Shown: positions 36,195-48,713, numbered from the stretch's first letter. The stretch: DNA of 64,000 bases from Chalara sp. BL73 (GCA_918026815.1 CAKJVC010000049.1:558001-622000); one strand, 5' to 3'. Made by a program: numbers and translations. Notes: a model not told the origin generated them from the sequence alone.

Positions 36195-36610
36195 ATGAGA
36201 GTAACCGCTGTGCTCACCACACTTGTGGCCCTCGCTCTTGCTTTGCCAACCCAGCCTCACTGTATGTGCAAAGCCCAATCCTTTGGTGTCTGCTAAGCGT
36301 ACTGATATTTGTATCAGCCAGTCTAGACCAATATGAGTCCTTCTTGCCAGTAACAACCAGGGCTGAGACCAGCGCCGACGAGTCTTACTTGCCAAACAAG
36401 CGTGCTGAAACCAGTGCCGACGAGTCCTATCTTCCCACCAAGCGTGCGGAAGCGAGCGCTGATGAATCATACCTACCCAACAAACGGGAAGAGACCAGTG
36501 CAGACGAATCTTACCTCCCAACCAAGCGTGCTGATACGAGCGCCGACGAGTCCTACCTCCCCAACAAGCGAGCGGAGACTAGTGCTGATGAATCTTACCT
36601 TCCAAATTAA
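36195..36610 (+). CDS. KEX2-processed repeat peptide precursor (dikaritin/RiPP type), 119 aa
   Basis: Two exons, 36195-36261 and 36318-36610, flank a 56-base intron with donor GTATGT, branch GCTAAGC and acceptor TATCAG. The protein starts MRVTAVLTTLVALALALPTQ, a signal peptide, so the precursor enters the secretory route. After a degenerate unit (LDQYESFLPVTTR) come six 14-residue repeats of the form AETSADESYLPNKR. Five end in the dibasic KEX2 site KR; the last ends at the stop after YLPN. The last core residue is N, T, N, T, N, N in order. This layout matches UstA, PhomA and epichloecyclin precursors, where KEX2 releases fragments and UstYa proteins cross-link a tyrosine. The constant Tyr and following three residues (YLPN or YLPT) suggest a Tyr-first tetrapeptide core as in ustiloxin. 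The product structure is inferred. A mating pheromone is the alternative, but the sequence is unlike known alpha-factors. Confidence 0.88.
36362..36607 (+). repeat. Six in-frame 42-base coding repeats
   Basis: Five full 42-base units and one of 36 bases encode the 14-residue modules of the precursor. The units differ mostly at third codon positions, while SADESYLP is kept in all six. That indicates selection on the peptide and not a recent slippage array. Confidence 0.93.
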
Positions 36611-39600
36611 GGATCCATTTGGCTTGATATTAGCTAAGTGCTGAATTTGCCTCATTCATGTAGAAGATATTGCCTCATCGCATACTTCTAAAATATTTAT
36701 GTTGGCGCCTTCTGTTGGGGGGATGACTTGGGGTGGGCTCCGAGTAGGGATTTCGGGAAGTCCTCGGTAATGTTAGAGCAGCCTTTAATATTGGGACGGC
36801 AACAATGCAGATGAATTATGATATTTAGCTCATATCTGCTTCAATCACATCGCTACTTAAAATTATTATCACCGTGTTGCGTGTTCTCTTTCCATATTGT
36901 TGGGAATTTTGTAAATGAAAGAACAAGCTGGGCGTTTCAATCTAAGCATCTATCGTGAGTATCAAGTTTGGATATTGGACTCGTTATAACATGCATTATA
37001 TTTGGCGTCGGTGACAGTAGTGATTCAGATAGTGTCACATTGAAGAGGTCAACTCGGAAGCAGGAGGCTGTAATTGGTGAATTATTGCTCTTAAAATTTT
37101 CCTTGCCTATCTGTGTTACCAACGCCTACTTTAACAGGTCACCAACCAGAGACTTGCTACGAAAAGCACCACCACAGCAACCAAGTAATAATTGAGAAGA
37201 TACCGAAGAATGAGTAACTTAGTGTAACTCACAAACTATATCATAATTGAAACCCCTGTGAGGGACATTATAAAGCAATCAGTGCAAGATCGACGCCAAA
37301 GGGGAACTCAGCAAACCGGGATAGCGACAAGAAGCAGGACAGTCTTCGATGTTATGGGAATCACGACTGCAGCGGTATATTTCTAATACAACTCACTAAC
37401 ATTCATACGATTAACGAATCAGCATTAAAAAAAGGAAGCATCTGCGAACAGTGAAACCCGCATATCCACGATATATTTCTTGAACGAGATTATATAGTAA
37501 AACTGAACGTACACGAGAAGGTGCTTAATGATGTTTAGGATATCCAATTTGAAAAGGGTCTCTAGAAGAAGGAACTTTACACTTGCTGCAAATGTCAGGT
37601 GGACCTATGCTAGTCTTAGGGTAGAGCTGTGAGACATAACGGTTGAAGAGACGGTATAGTGCCAGAAAAATTCGGCCCACAACAAGAATTTGTGAATAGG
37701 ATGAGAATTTAGAAATATAATCAGGGTAGTGACGATGAAAAGAGAAATATTCGGTAGAAATTTGTGTCTGAGGATATCTATACCTCGAGAAGGCTAGTGG
37801 ATCCTTAAATTCGGACCCAATCGGGTTGGGTTCAAAAATCAAACACTTAACCCACTAGGTTGCCAAAGCTAATCAAAACCTCAATATTTAAAGAACCTAG
37901 CTTTGTAAGCTCATTTTAACTACGAATTAAACTTAAAATGGCTTCTTGGCAACCCATTGATCTGTAGATTGGGTTCACAAGTCTAAAACCCATCCAACTC
38001 GGCCCCATTCTCCATTCTAAATATATCATTATGTTTCCAAAGCATCCATTGGCACATGTTGAACCACAAAAGCAAATTCTCTCACGGAAGGACTACTGGG
38101 CCTTATAATTTGACAACACACATCCAAATTGAGTATTAGATGGGTGATTAACTAACCATATCAATTAGACGTAGTTAGATGACGAAAGACTGCTACGCCT
38201 TACACCATGAGCAACTGGCATCAAGCAGGCAAGCTGTTGTGAGCCTGCGACAAAACCGAGAGAATTTATAGAGAAGAGCGGAACAAATCAAATTTTCACC
38301 GACACTTTTAAACAAACTAACTACGTTTAAATTTTATATCATATTATGCCCCTATTACGGTATTGTAAGGTTTGAAACTTTAAAGCAGCAAAAATTGCTG
38401 TTTTAATAGCATTATCTTCAAATCACTAGTCGTATAAGCAAAAGAAAATCAGCTTCTGATATGCCTGATCATGCATATACATAGCATGTGCCATATCCTC
38501 TGTTGGGCAATTGACTAACCACAAGGCAAGGTTTCACTCAAAACTGCATCGATGTCGAGTTCCAATTTCAAAGAATAATTTTTTTCAACTACGGCGAGCC
38601 TATCGCAGGAGTATCGCGCCATCATAAAAAACCGTTTTCCGCTGCAGATATGGACGCAAAGGCCGAAAGTTTTTTACAGTTGGGTACCCAGCAATCTTGA
38701 GGTCATATCTCTGATTCACCACGGCTACTACGAGCTGAATTTTGAGCAATCTCACGTAAAAAAGTTTCTTTTATCGAGCATGGCTGTTGTAAGAGGATAG
38801 AGAAGTGTGACACGAATCAGACCTTCATTAATACAAGTCTAATCTCTCCCCTTTCTTGCTACGCCTCCAAGCCATCTACTTATGCCCCCCTTGCCCCTGG
38901 TGGCTCTTCTACGAGGCTAAAACCTGTAGCATGTGCTGGGCCCCCATTATTTACCTGGCACGTGATGCACTGACACTTGGCAGCTAATTAAAAACTTTGG
39001 TTTCTGTTTTTCTACAGCTTTATAGCTTATGTTCGGCAGCTACAGACACGTTAATCAACCAATCTGGAGATTCTATGTAGAACCGAGACCTTTAACCTGT
39101 AGCGAGCTTGCGAACGGTTGGGGAAAGAGCGAATGCTCATATATACACATATGAGATAAAAAAAGAACGCCCCCATAATTTAACTCTCCGCATTAAATGC
39201 TTGCTGTCCAGGCAAACTTCAAGGTACGAGTATAGGCTCCTTTTGCTCATATTGGAACGACTAGACCTTCAAACGGTTCTGATTCTGTTTTCCACGCAAT
39301 TCTTCAGGTACATGGCTCCTATTTTGTCCCCATGAAATTCACATATTTTAATTATCCTACCATCCACCATACTAACTAAAGCCTCCCGGGCCACCAACAG
39401 CTTAGGAACCAAAAATTTGTCCCAAAGCCACGGATGACCACGCGAGCCGCGCACGCGCGTCTCTCCCAATTCTCGTATCAAAGCATTTGATCTACTGCTA
39501 TGTTCTTCATCGACATCGCTTTCTGGGGCTGAGTATTTGATCAGAGAGGCCTGGAACTAAAGAAGATAGGGGGCGTTGGGTTTATCTTATTTGGTGCTTT

Positions 39601-39681
39601 GGATCGAGTTCTGCCAGAAAGAGCAATAAACGAACTTTCTTTGATGCATCTCATTACAAGTAGAGCTCTAACCAACGGAGC
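36611..39681. other. AT-rich gene-poor region
   Basis: Nothing coding is convincing in about 3 kb. Around 37854-37968 there is an imperfect fold-back whose ends read GGTTGCCAA and TTGGCAACC. It may be a decayed small transposon. Runs of A and T are frequent between 38300 and 38770. Confidence 0.4.
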
Positions 39682-40498
39682 CTAGACTAGCTGGTCAGAA
39701 GATAACAATCGACCGTCTTCGAGGAAGCGGACATCCCATGTGCCCTGCTCTTTCTGGTTAACCAGATCCCAATAGACCAAGCCATGAGCTTCCCCACTCA
39801 AGTCAGGGTATGCGATAGTATCCCCGCTATCGGTTACCTGGGACGCAAAATAAAACCTTCCACGAGGAACTTTTCAGCATGAAGTAAACCCCTCTACATA
39901 TGAGATACTTACCTGAAATTCCTCTTGCTGTAGGCTTTAGCGCCAACATCAAGCAAGTGAACCAAGGCAGCTTTGCCAGCCCCAAGTGTGACTCCAGCAG
40001 GATGAGGCTTGAAAGGCAAAACATTCCCAGTCGCAATGAATACCTTGGGAGTCTCAACGCTAAGCTTCATGAAGCCCTTCACGGCTTCTCTCAACGCGAC
40101 ATAGGCTCCAAAGGTATTGAGTTCCGTGTCGTTCACTAAAGCTTGAGGACTGACGCTGAAAGGATCGTCAAAATCTTTGGGAAAGGTGACAGTAGCGGCT
40201 ACGTATTTAGGACGACGTTAGTGTTATATCCGATAGAGAATCAAGTGTGAGTGATACCATTGTACACAACGACATTTGGAATACCCAGCGATTTCGTCAC
40301 CTCAGCAAAAGCACCCTCGACGCTTTCTACTATTTTTAGGTCTACGGTGATGGCCAAAATATCTTCCTCCTTTGCTTTGTTAATGTCAGGGTTCCTGCTT
40401 CCCACAGCCACTTGATATCCTTCCGTTTTGAACTTCCTACCCACTGACCAGCCTGCTCTCGGGCCAGCGCCGAGGATCAATATAGTGTTGGGACTCAT
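39682..40498 (-). CDS. Atypical short-chain dehydrogenase/reductase, 233 aa
   Basis: Exons 40258-40498, 39913-40198 and 39682-39856 join in phase and sum to 702 bases. The N-terminus TILILGAGPRAGWSVGRKF is a Rossmann-fold dinucleotide site of the SDR family. GIPNVVVYNG matches the NNAG-like strand and FIATGN the strand before the active site. In the active-site helix the usual YxxxK reads LGAGK: the lysine is kept but tyrosine is replaced by leucine. The fold and cofactor site look intact but classical SDR chemistry is doubtful. The same substitution occurs in a subgroup of fungal SDR-like proteins, as far as I recall. It lies about 3 kb from the peptide precursor; membership in that pathway is possible but unsupported. 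The start at 40498 is the only ATG before the glycine motif. Confidence 0.85.
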
Positions 40499-43391
40499 GA
40501 CTGTAGTGTACGTTTCTGCGAGACGACTCTTAAAGTAGGTGGCTGTGCCGTGTATTTGTTAATGGAAGTGCTTAGAAATACAAACTACCCCGAGCTCCAT
40601 TTGGAATTTAGGCCCTCCTCTGATTGGTTAGAACAAAGTAATTTACTAAGCTCGGCCTAACATCGAGGGATTTCTTACAGAACCTGGATTACAAAGCACA
40701 GTCGTCTAACTTTCTCTGCAGCCCTCTCTATCCCTCTCCACCGACCAAGTTCGGAACGTTGCTACACAGCCAAGATTAGCGTATATCCTTCCTCGCACAA
40801 TCCCACATCTAAATAGTTCAATAGCTCGTTACAGCTGTTTGTATATTTCTCGACATTTTTGCCAAGCTCGATCAAGCAGATGCAGAAACCGTCGCAGCGA
40901 AAACCCGGCTCCACGAACTTTCAATCATAAGTAACGGTGTGATATCTCAGCGTGGTTGTCTTCTATCTTTGGCCCTGTGCTAGTGTCTTCTAACATTTAT
41001 TTAAACATAAATCAGGATGAAGTAATGAAGCTACTCAACATCCCTATAGCAATCAAGGGAGCTCTCTATCCCGTCATCTATCGAGCTTAGTAGTCCTCAT
41101 TTTAAGGAAATATGATCCGGATTATTTTTTACCCTCTAAAGTCGACATTCAGGCCACAATTACGCCAGCTTTATTTCGGTCATTAGATCTCGTCTCAAAG
41201 AAAACAAAAAACATGACTTAGGAGAATTTGAACCACGCATTTGAACTGCAGCAGTATTGAGGCACAAGATGTTGGGATATATACATATATGGAGTCTTTG
41301 CCGTTCACCGAGTGCTCAAATGGGGCAAGCATGGAATGCACTCTAGCCACCTGGTTGCTTGGGATGCATGTATAAACTTTCACTAAGATCACAGTATTCA
41401 GAATGACGTAAATGAAAGTATTCGATAGGAATCGCAAGTGCCATACTCGCAGTTAGACTAATGCTTGATAGTCTTCAAATAGAAGAAAATCTGGATGGGG
41501 CTTGTGGCCGTGTCTTTGGTTGCCCTGCTACGCAAGCTAATCAAAGCTGGCAACATTTCACCTATCCAGCTTATACTTAATCACCAAGGCTCGGGAGCGC
41601 CGTCGCAAGCATCCCATCTCTAGGTCCTGAAGCACCTCCTCGCGAAATGACATTACTTTATTAATATTTGCGTGGCCTATCTTATATCCGAGTTTGTAAA
41701 TAACAGTACTTAGACTGATTTGAGTCGTATACTTTCGATACTGCTTTTTATTTTTTGCTGCTACGAAAGGCTTTTTTTACGAAATTAAAGTAGGTTTTGT
41801 ACTTCAGCCACAAGCAAAAATGACTATGGATGTAGGTAGGTTTTGGGAAACGAACGTCTGGGGTTAAAAGCTTTTTTAAAATCTACAATCAAAGCGACTC
41901 GGCTTGATAGAAAAGCTATTTTCGGCGGGCTGGGTTTCAGCTGCGGCTTATAGAGCAATTTAATGTGGAGTGTTATCAATCGGCAATAGTCGCAAACCCG
42001 CTGCTATACAGACACTATTTCGTGTCTAAGTCAGTGTTTATCTGTTTTAAAACATCGTTCACGATAGGTTGTCGAAAGCGTAATCGAACTGCAATTACGT
42101 ATACAGGACTAAAAACAAACTAAGAGATGTTAATATAAAGAAGTCGTGTACTGGCGAGTCTAGACGCCACTGAAGCTCTTGCTGGCTTTCAAAGCTTTTG
42201 CCATATTCGTTACTGTTAAAGTGTGTACTGGTGGAATTGGGTGTTGTTAAAGCACCCGCTGCTAGAGTTACTGTTGCAAAAGATGCACTTGTACCCCATC
42301 CTTAGGTTATTAGCGCTAGCTGGGCTGAGTATTAAAGAAGGAGAGGATATTTTCCCGAGGAAGCTACTTAAAGAGATGTACAAGAAAGCAGATTGCCTAA
42401 AGGGGTCTCAAGGAATACTCTATCATTACCAAAGATTTTGTTAGATGGTAGACAAATTAATAAAAAGATGATGCTGGACTTAGGAGATTACGTCGTTATA
42501 TCGTCCCTGGCAAGATCTACCATGGGAGAGAGTTGAGAGCTTGTATTGAAGCAGATAGCTAGGAGGACTTGGGCGAATAGCAAAGCTTTTGTACTTTATT
42601 GCCTTTTGCTAAGGCGGAGAAGTCTGTAGGTGTGCTATAATTTCTTGAAAAGTAACTTAAGTTGATTGAAAGCAACGACCGCGTCTTGGGGTCCACTTAA
42701 CAGTAATGAAAACGCAGAGACGCGACCCATGCTCTATTATAGCAGAGCAAGGTCGATACTGTGGGACCTCGGCTGCACTGTAATGTAACCGCAATATCCT
42801 GATCATATCATCACTCTTTAAAAAAACATCGCCATGTAAGCTTTAGCTGTCGTCTCTTGGAAAGCATGAAATACCACTCATCATAATAGTGTGGGTGTAT
42901 AGTTATGTGGGCAAGATGCACCACATCAGACGGTATTAGCATCGGGTGCATATACCACATTTGATGCACTTGCCCTGCTCATGCAAGCTAAGCTTCAGGC
43001 ACGGGGAACTCTGTCACTGCTTGCTCTTCAGGCACCCTGCCGAAACTGAAGAGTTAGCTAGATTTCTCAACTCAAGCTGTATTTCGGTGCAAGGCGGCCT
43101 TAGGTAAGTATAGTTATCGATAGCCCAGAAGATACGCCAATCCTGCGAATTGCGGGAAGTGCGTCTTTGGCTTTAACAGTGTACCGGAAATGCCGACCAT
43201 GAAGAAAATACGTTCGTCACGGATTCAATATGATTTTCTTCCCAACGCTCAGCAACTCATTGTTTGAGTATTGTAGGAAGATGTCGCCAATCGATTCTCC
43301 GGTGCACATTCTGCTGCGGTAGTGGAGGCCCTAAGGAACCTGGAAATCTTCTTGAGTGTGCTTCAAATTTGGTAGCCTCGGCATCGTCACC
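40499..43391. other. Gene-poor region, likely degraded repeats
   Basis: From about 41600 to 42650 the sequence is AT-rich with fragments of long open frames on the plus strand (for example 42223-42444). This suggests a mutation-degraded transposon, but no transposase motif could be named. The last 300 bases are the promoter of the SPX-EXS gene. Confidence 0.35.
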
Positions 43392-46300
43392 ATGAAGTTC
43401 GCTAAGGAGTTGGAACAAGACCTCGTGCCAGGTAAGGCAGTTTCTCTCTGTGATACGAGATAGAAGACTGAATATTCTACAGAATGGCGTATCAAATATT
43501 TAGACTACAAGCAGGGCAAAAAGAAGGTGAAGGCTGTAGCAAGAGCAGTAAATCGGGCAACAGCTACCCCCAGAACGCCAGCACAACCACAATTGCGTCC
43601 TCGAGCATATAGCACATACGGAGCAACGTCCTCAATAACTCCTAGGCCTAAAGTACCGTCCACATTGAGAGCTCACAATGGAAGTCATGACCTGGGGGCA
43701 GTTGAGTCTTTGCGCCACTCTCCAGCTCCTCTCGGCATAGATTCTCGACCAGCATCCCACGAATCTGCGGACGAAGCCATCAGAAAAATGAAGAAGACAC
43801 CACCAATTCCTGTGCCAACGAAGAAGAATTCTGAAACTTCGAATCTAGGTGGCTACTATGGTAGTTTTGTTCCAACCCCACCAACTGCGACAAACACTCG
43901 GTTTGAACTACCTGATCCCGCAGTTTCTCCACAAACACCATTGCATGCGACTATCTCGAACTATGCATCTGACAGCGATTCAAGGCCACGGCCTAAAACA
44001 CGGCGCAGTGCTTCCATTCCAGTCGAGCCTAGCGCGTATGAAGTGGGGGAAACAACATCACCGAGCAGATTTACATTTGCATCGTTAAGAAGCCACCTAG
44101 CCCATAAACAGAATGTACGACCGTTTATGAAGCGAATATTTTCTGTCGGAGGTCCAATGACACCGAATGAGACAACTCGACTTGAGGTGGATATGGTGGC
44201 TATGGATCATGTTCGGGCGCGACAAAAGGAATTTTTCATGTGGATGGATAAGGAACTTGATAAGGTGGAAGGTTTCTATAAATTAAAAGAAGATGAAGCA
44301 GGAGAACGATTGATAATCCTCCGTGAACAATTACACGAGATGCGAAATAGAAGGATTGAAGAGTTGGCGGAATTACAGCGTTTAAAGGCCGCGCGCAAGG
44401 ACGATGATCGATCTGTCTTTGATTTTTATGGCCCTCGCAATAATGGAGAGTCGACAAAGGATGAGGACAGGAGTCGACCAAATTCTCGAGATCATCTGCA
44501 AGGATGGTTGAGTCCATTGGAAAGAGTCATTGGAGAGACGAAAGCCAAGATTATCAAACCTGGCTCGAATTCAAAAGCGTTGGCAAAAATGTCACCCTCT
44601 CCGGTATTGCAAAGTAGAAACGATCCTGGCCAAGACTATGTCCGCCGCCATCACCACGACAATAATGTTCCGTATCGAAGCGCCAAAAGGAAGCTAAAGC
44701 TCGCCCTTCAGGAATATTATCGTGGCATGGAACTGCTGAAATCGTATGCGCTTCTTAACCGAACGGGTTTCCGCAAAATTAACAAGAAGTATGACAAAGC
44801 GGCCCATGCCCATCCTCCCTTGCGATACATGTCTGAGAAAGTAAATCAAGCGCGTTTTGTAAAGAGTGACATCTTAGACGGATACATGCATGCTGTAGAA
44901 GATCTGTATGCTCGATACTTTGAGCGAGGCAATCACAAAATCGCTACAGGCAAGTTACGAGGCAGCCGCAACAAAGTTACTGATCAATCAGCCAGCGCAT
45001 TTCGAAATGGTGTTCTTATTGGAGTGGGAGCGGTCTTCTCCACCCAAGGTCTCATATATGCATCAACCCTGCTAAACCATGATGATCCGGTAATTCGAGT
45101 ACGGACTAGTTATCTACTACAGATCTACGGGGGTTATTTCCTAGCTCTCTACCTGTTCTCGTGGTTCTGCTTGGCATGTAGTATCTGGACTAAGAACAAG
45201 ATCAATTACCAATTCGTCTTCGAATTCGATACGAGACACAACCTCGATTGGAGAGAACTCTCAGAATTTCCCTCATTCTTCATACTTCTGCTTGGACTAT
45301 TTGTTTGGCTCAACTTCTCGAGGTATGGGGCGCCTGAGATGTATATATACTACCCAGTGATCTTGATCTTCATTACGGCCCTTATCATTTTCTTGCCGGC
45401 GCGTACTATTTTTCATAGGAGCCGAAGCTGGTTTGTCTACTCACATGTAAGCCTCTCTTGGAATTCTCATGTCGTTGAATTAATTGATATAGTGGCGCTT
45501 ACTTCTTGCCGGTTTATATCCCGTCGAGTTTCGTGACTTCTTTTTAGGAGACATGTTTTGTTCTCTAACTTATCTCATGAGTGTAGGCACTTCTGAGCCC
45601 TTTATCTCATTTGTACTAACCAACAAATGTAGAATATTGAACTTTTTTTCTGCTTGTATGCGCATTTCTGGAGTAATCCTCCGCGGTGCAATAGTTCGCA
45701 CTCTCGGCTCCTCGGCTTTTTCTCAACGTTACCGGGCATCTGGCGAGCGCTGCAGTGCATTCGTCGGTACTATGATACACGAAATATATTTCCTCACCTA
45801 GTAAACTGCGGGAAATATGGCATGACTATAATGTTTGGCGTCACACTCAGCCTATACCGGATTCAAAGGAGCAATAGTATGCTTGCACTTTTCACAACTT
45901 TTGCCACTATCAACTCTATCTATTGCAGTAAGTAGAAACAACACCACTCATTGATTCATGCTCATCAACTTAGTAATATGGGACCTTTTCATGGATTGGT
46001 CTCTCTTACAACCCGACGCCAAGAAACGATTTTTACGTGATGTTCGGGGTTATAAAAACCCTAAATGGTACTACTTAGCAATGATACTTGACCCAATTCT
46101 TCGATTCAACTGGATATTTTACTCCATCTATACGCACGATCTACAGCACAGCACTATCGCATCATTCATGGTCGCTTTCTCTGAAGTTACACGGAGAGGA
46201 ATGTGGACCATCTTCCGTGTTGAAAACGAGCATTGCTCAAATGTGGCTCGATTCAAGGCGTCCCGTGACGTGCCACTGCCTTATGATATCGAAGCATCTT

Positions 46301-46710
46301 TGGATGATCCCTTAGAATCAGCTCAGCCACAGCAGATTCCCTCCTCTGATGTGATAGAATCTATACCATCGATTAGAAGATCCCCTACAATTACTCGCCA
46401 TCGTAGTCGCACCACTGGCGCAAGTGATCATTCCCAAACCCCGGACGGCGAGTTTCGTCGGCGGCCGCCAACAAGAACCTTCACGAAGATCTTGGCTGAT
46501 GCGCATACTCAAGATTTTGAGAAAAAGCGAAAGCCGGGGGCAAGTGTTGCCGACAAGGCCAATGCCTTGGACGGGAAGGATGGTTCCAAAACGGCTGAGC
46601 CTGGAAATAGTAGTGACGATGACGATGACGATGATGAGCAAGATGCGGAAGAAGTTTTTCATGCCTCACGTTGGGCTCGTCAAGGCCGAGATGACGGCCA
46701 CGAAGACTGA
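43392..46710 (+). CDS. SPX-EXS phosphate exporter/sensor (SYG1/XPR1 family), 1041 aa
   Basis: Exons 43392-43431, 43483-45446, 45493-45582, 45633-45927 and 45974-46710 join in phase. The start MKFAKELEQDLVPEW..KYLDYKQGKK is the canonical SPX N-terminus. A long disordered Ser/Pro-rich insert follows, then the rest of SPX (ELDKVEGFYKLKEDEA and LLNRTGFRKINKKYDK). The basic SPX surface binds inositol pyrophosphates in this family. Membrane helices precede the EXS domain, which shows PVEFRDFFLGDMFCSLTYLM, NIELFFCLYAHFW and a tail VTRRGMWTIFRVENEHCSN. The C-terminus is cytosolic with an acidic run of seven Asp. The family exports phosphate or links phosphate to G-protein signalling in yeast. It should sit in the plasma or Golgi membrane. 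The gene appears intact and conserved. Confidence 0.95.
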
Positions 46711-47774
46711 TGGAACACTTTTAGTTGATCTACTGGACTCCGCCTGTATGTTGTGTCAATAATATAACTAAGACATAGTTCTTGATTCATCTATGTCATG
46801 ATTCTGTAGATAAAGGCGAGATAAGCCTCCAACTGGAAGGCAAGTGGCCGAAGCACTGCTAATGAAGGATGGTCAGTGGACTCTATCTCAGTACCTCAAA
46901 TAGGTGCTGGTGATAATATATAGATATCACCGTGCCGACCCACTCAGTACCTCGAAGATCGGTGCAAGTCAGGGGATAAAATGCCTTACTATCAAAGAGG
47001 AGCTCAATGAAGACCGCATGTACCTTCCTGTCCAATAATTAGCAGAAATATTTGTTACGGCCGTAACTTCTGAAGCTGGTCTCCAGAATTGGCAGTCAAG
47101 GAATGCGTCTCCATTCCGTCAAATGTCGCTTCGAGGCAGCATAGAGTATTACAAAAGAGCCTCAACTCCACATTGTAACCGGCACGCTAAGACTTTGCCG
47201 TCGTAATTCTGAGTACCACTTCTTACTAGAGTGTATTGTTTTATTAGCGCAAAATATTCAAGGATTAAAATCTGTATTCCTTTCAAGCTGCTGCTCCTGT
47301 TTATTTTCCTTAACGGGCAGAGTACTCTCGAAAACTTCTCGTTTTCAGCCTTGGCTATATTCGCTTGTTATAGCAAGCCAAGTCATCGAAGTGCCAGTTC
47401 GTGATCGGTGGGACTCGAGTCTTAGAAAGCCTCCCAATAAATAACGTTTGTGGAAACGGAGGAAAGTCGTCCCATGCGGTATTAGTAAGATCGTAGTTAT
47501 ACGGCGTATGCGTAAGATCATAGAAGAAGGAACGGCCTTGGCCTCTTGCATTTGTAAGCTTTTGCTCTTGGCTTTGAGGTCGTTACATATATTTAAGAAG
47601 TCGAAGCATTGAACTTTGAGGATTGAGAGTATGCCGGGTTCGTTTTCTCTTGATACAAGCTCAGGAATCATTTTCTCCCCCCTAGCTGTCGGTTTTTTGT
47701 CCCCTCGATCAAAGCCCCAAAAAAGCTCTCAGACTTCCCTATCTCGAATTCCACACGTACCAGAGAAAGATACC
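46711..47774. other. Intergenic, nothing recognised
   Basis: About 1 kb between the SPX-EXS gene and the RidA gene. No coding or repeat feature is convincing. Confidence 0.45.
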
Positions 47775-48250
47775 ATGTCTCGGCTCCAATATTTCTCATA
47801 CCCGGGATTCGGTGAAGAGAAGTATGAGGAGCTTTGGTATAGCCAAGCCGTACGCGTCGGCGACACCATCCAGATCTCTGGCCAAGGTCATCCTCCCATC
47901 TCTCCCACGTGCCTAATACCACCTCTCACACCAGACGCTAACTGACCGCAGGTGGATGGGACCCAACGACAAGCAAGGTCCACTCGGACCTCAACGCCGA
48001 AATCGACCAAGCCTTCTCGAACGTCGAGTTAGCTTTGAAGACTGCGGGCGGGAAGGGCTGGGAAGAGGTGTACAAGATCAACATTTACGCTACCGAGATG
48101 GGCGAAGAGGCCATGGCCGCGCTGGTGAGGAACTTGAGGAGGTGGTGTCCAGGGCATCGACCGATTTTGACGGCTGTGGTTGTGAAGGAGTTGGGGTTGG
48201 AGGGCATGAGGGTCGAGATTGAGGTTGCTGCGTATGTTAAAGATAACTAG
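47775..48250 (+). CDS. RidA/YjgF/YER057c/UK114 family protein, 136 aa
   Basis: Exons 47775-47886 and 47952-48250 join at CAAG|GTGG, in phase 1. The protein reads MSRLQYFSYPGFGEE, DTIQISGQGGWDP, AFSNVELALKTAGGKGWEEVYKI and RPILTAVVVKELGLEGMRVEIEV. These are the family strands, including the Arg that contacts substrate carboxylates in RidA. RidA proteins hydrolyse reactive enamine/imine intermediates from pyridoxal enzymes, and paralogues act in other deaminations. The size fits the family. It is probably cytosolic because no targeting sequence is seen. Confidence 0.92.
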
Positions 48251-48713
48251 TGAATACTGAGGGAAAATAAGGAATTAGGAAAGATGGCAGCAAAAACTGC
48301 CTCCTTAATGGATTATGAGCTCTGGCATTGTTCTAAGTGTTTCGGTTTTATAGAATGCACGTGACCTTAACAAAACTGTTGCTTGATTCTCTGTCGGGTA
48401 CAATGACAAATAGAGCTTCCATGATGTTAGCTGGAGGTTATACAACAATAATACACAAGGAGTGGGCATTGTCAACTGGCTAATTCTTGCTGACAGGTCA
48501 GAGATAGCTTCACGTGATCTAAAAAGATATGATGAAACACCCCTTTTACTCTCGCTTATTTGGCTAGCAAACGACTTCTCTCCTCTTTTCTGGATCAAGA
48601 TATGGATCTTGTCGTTGTCATATAGAGTGGAACTCACAATTAGCCCAGGAATGTTAAAGAGTGGGGTTCCGAGGAACCACCATCTTATACAATCGCCGGA
48701 TTGCGACATTGGA

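Noticed and set aside
36195..36610. Mating pheromone (alpha-factor-like) precursor
   Set aside because: Layout is similar, but the repeats are acidic with a YLPN/YLPT end and lack the Trp/Cys/Gly-Pro-rich pattern of known ascomycete alpha-pheromones; a UstYa gene lies next door.
41600..42650. Pogo/Fot1-like transposase remnant
   Set aside because: AT-rich fragments suggested it, but no catalytic DDE block or terminal repeats could be identified.
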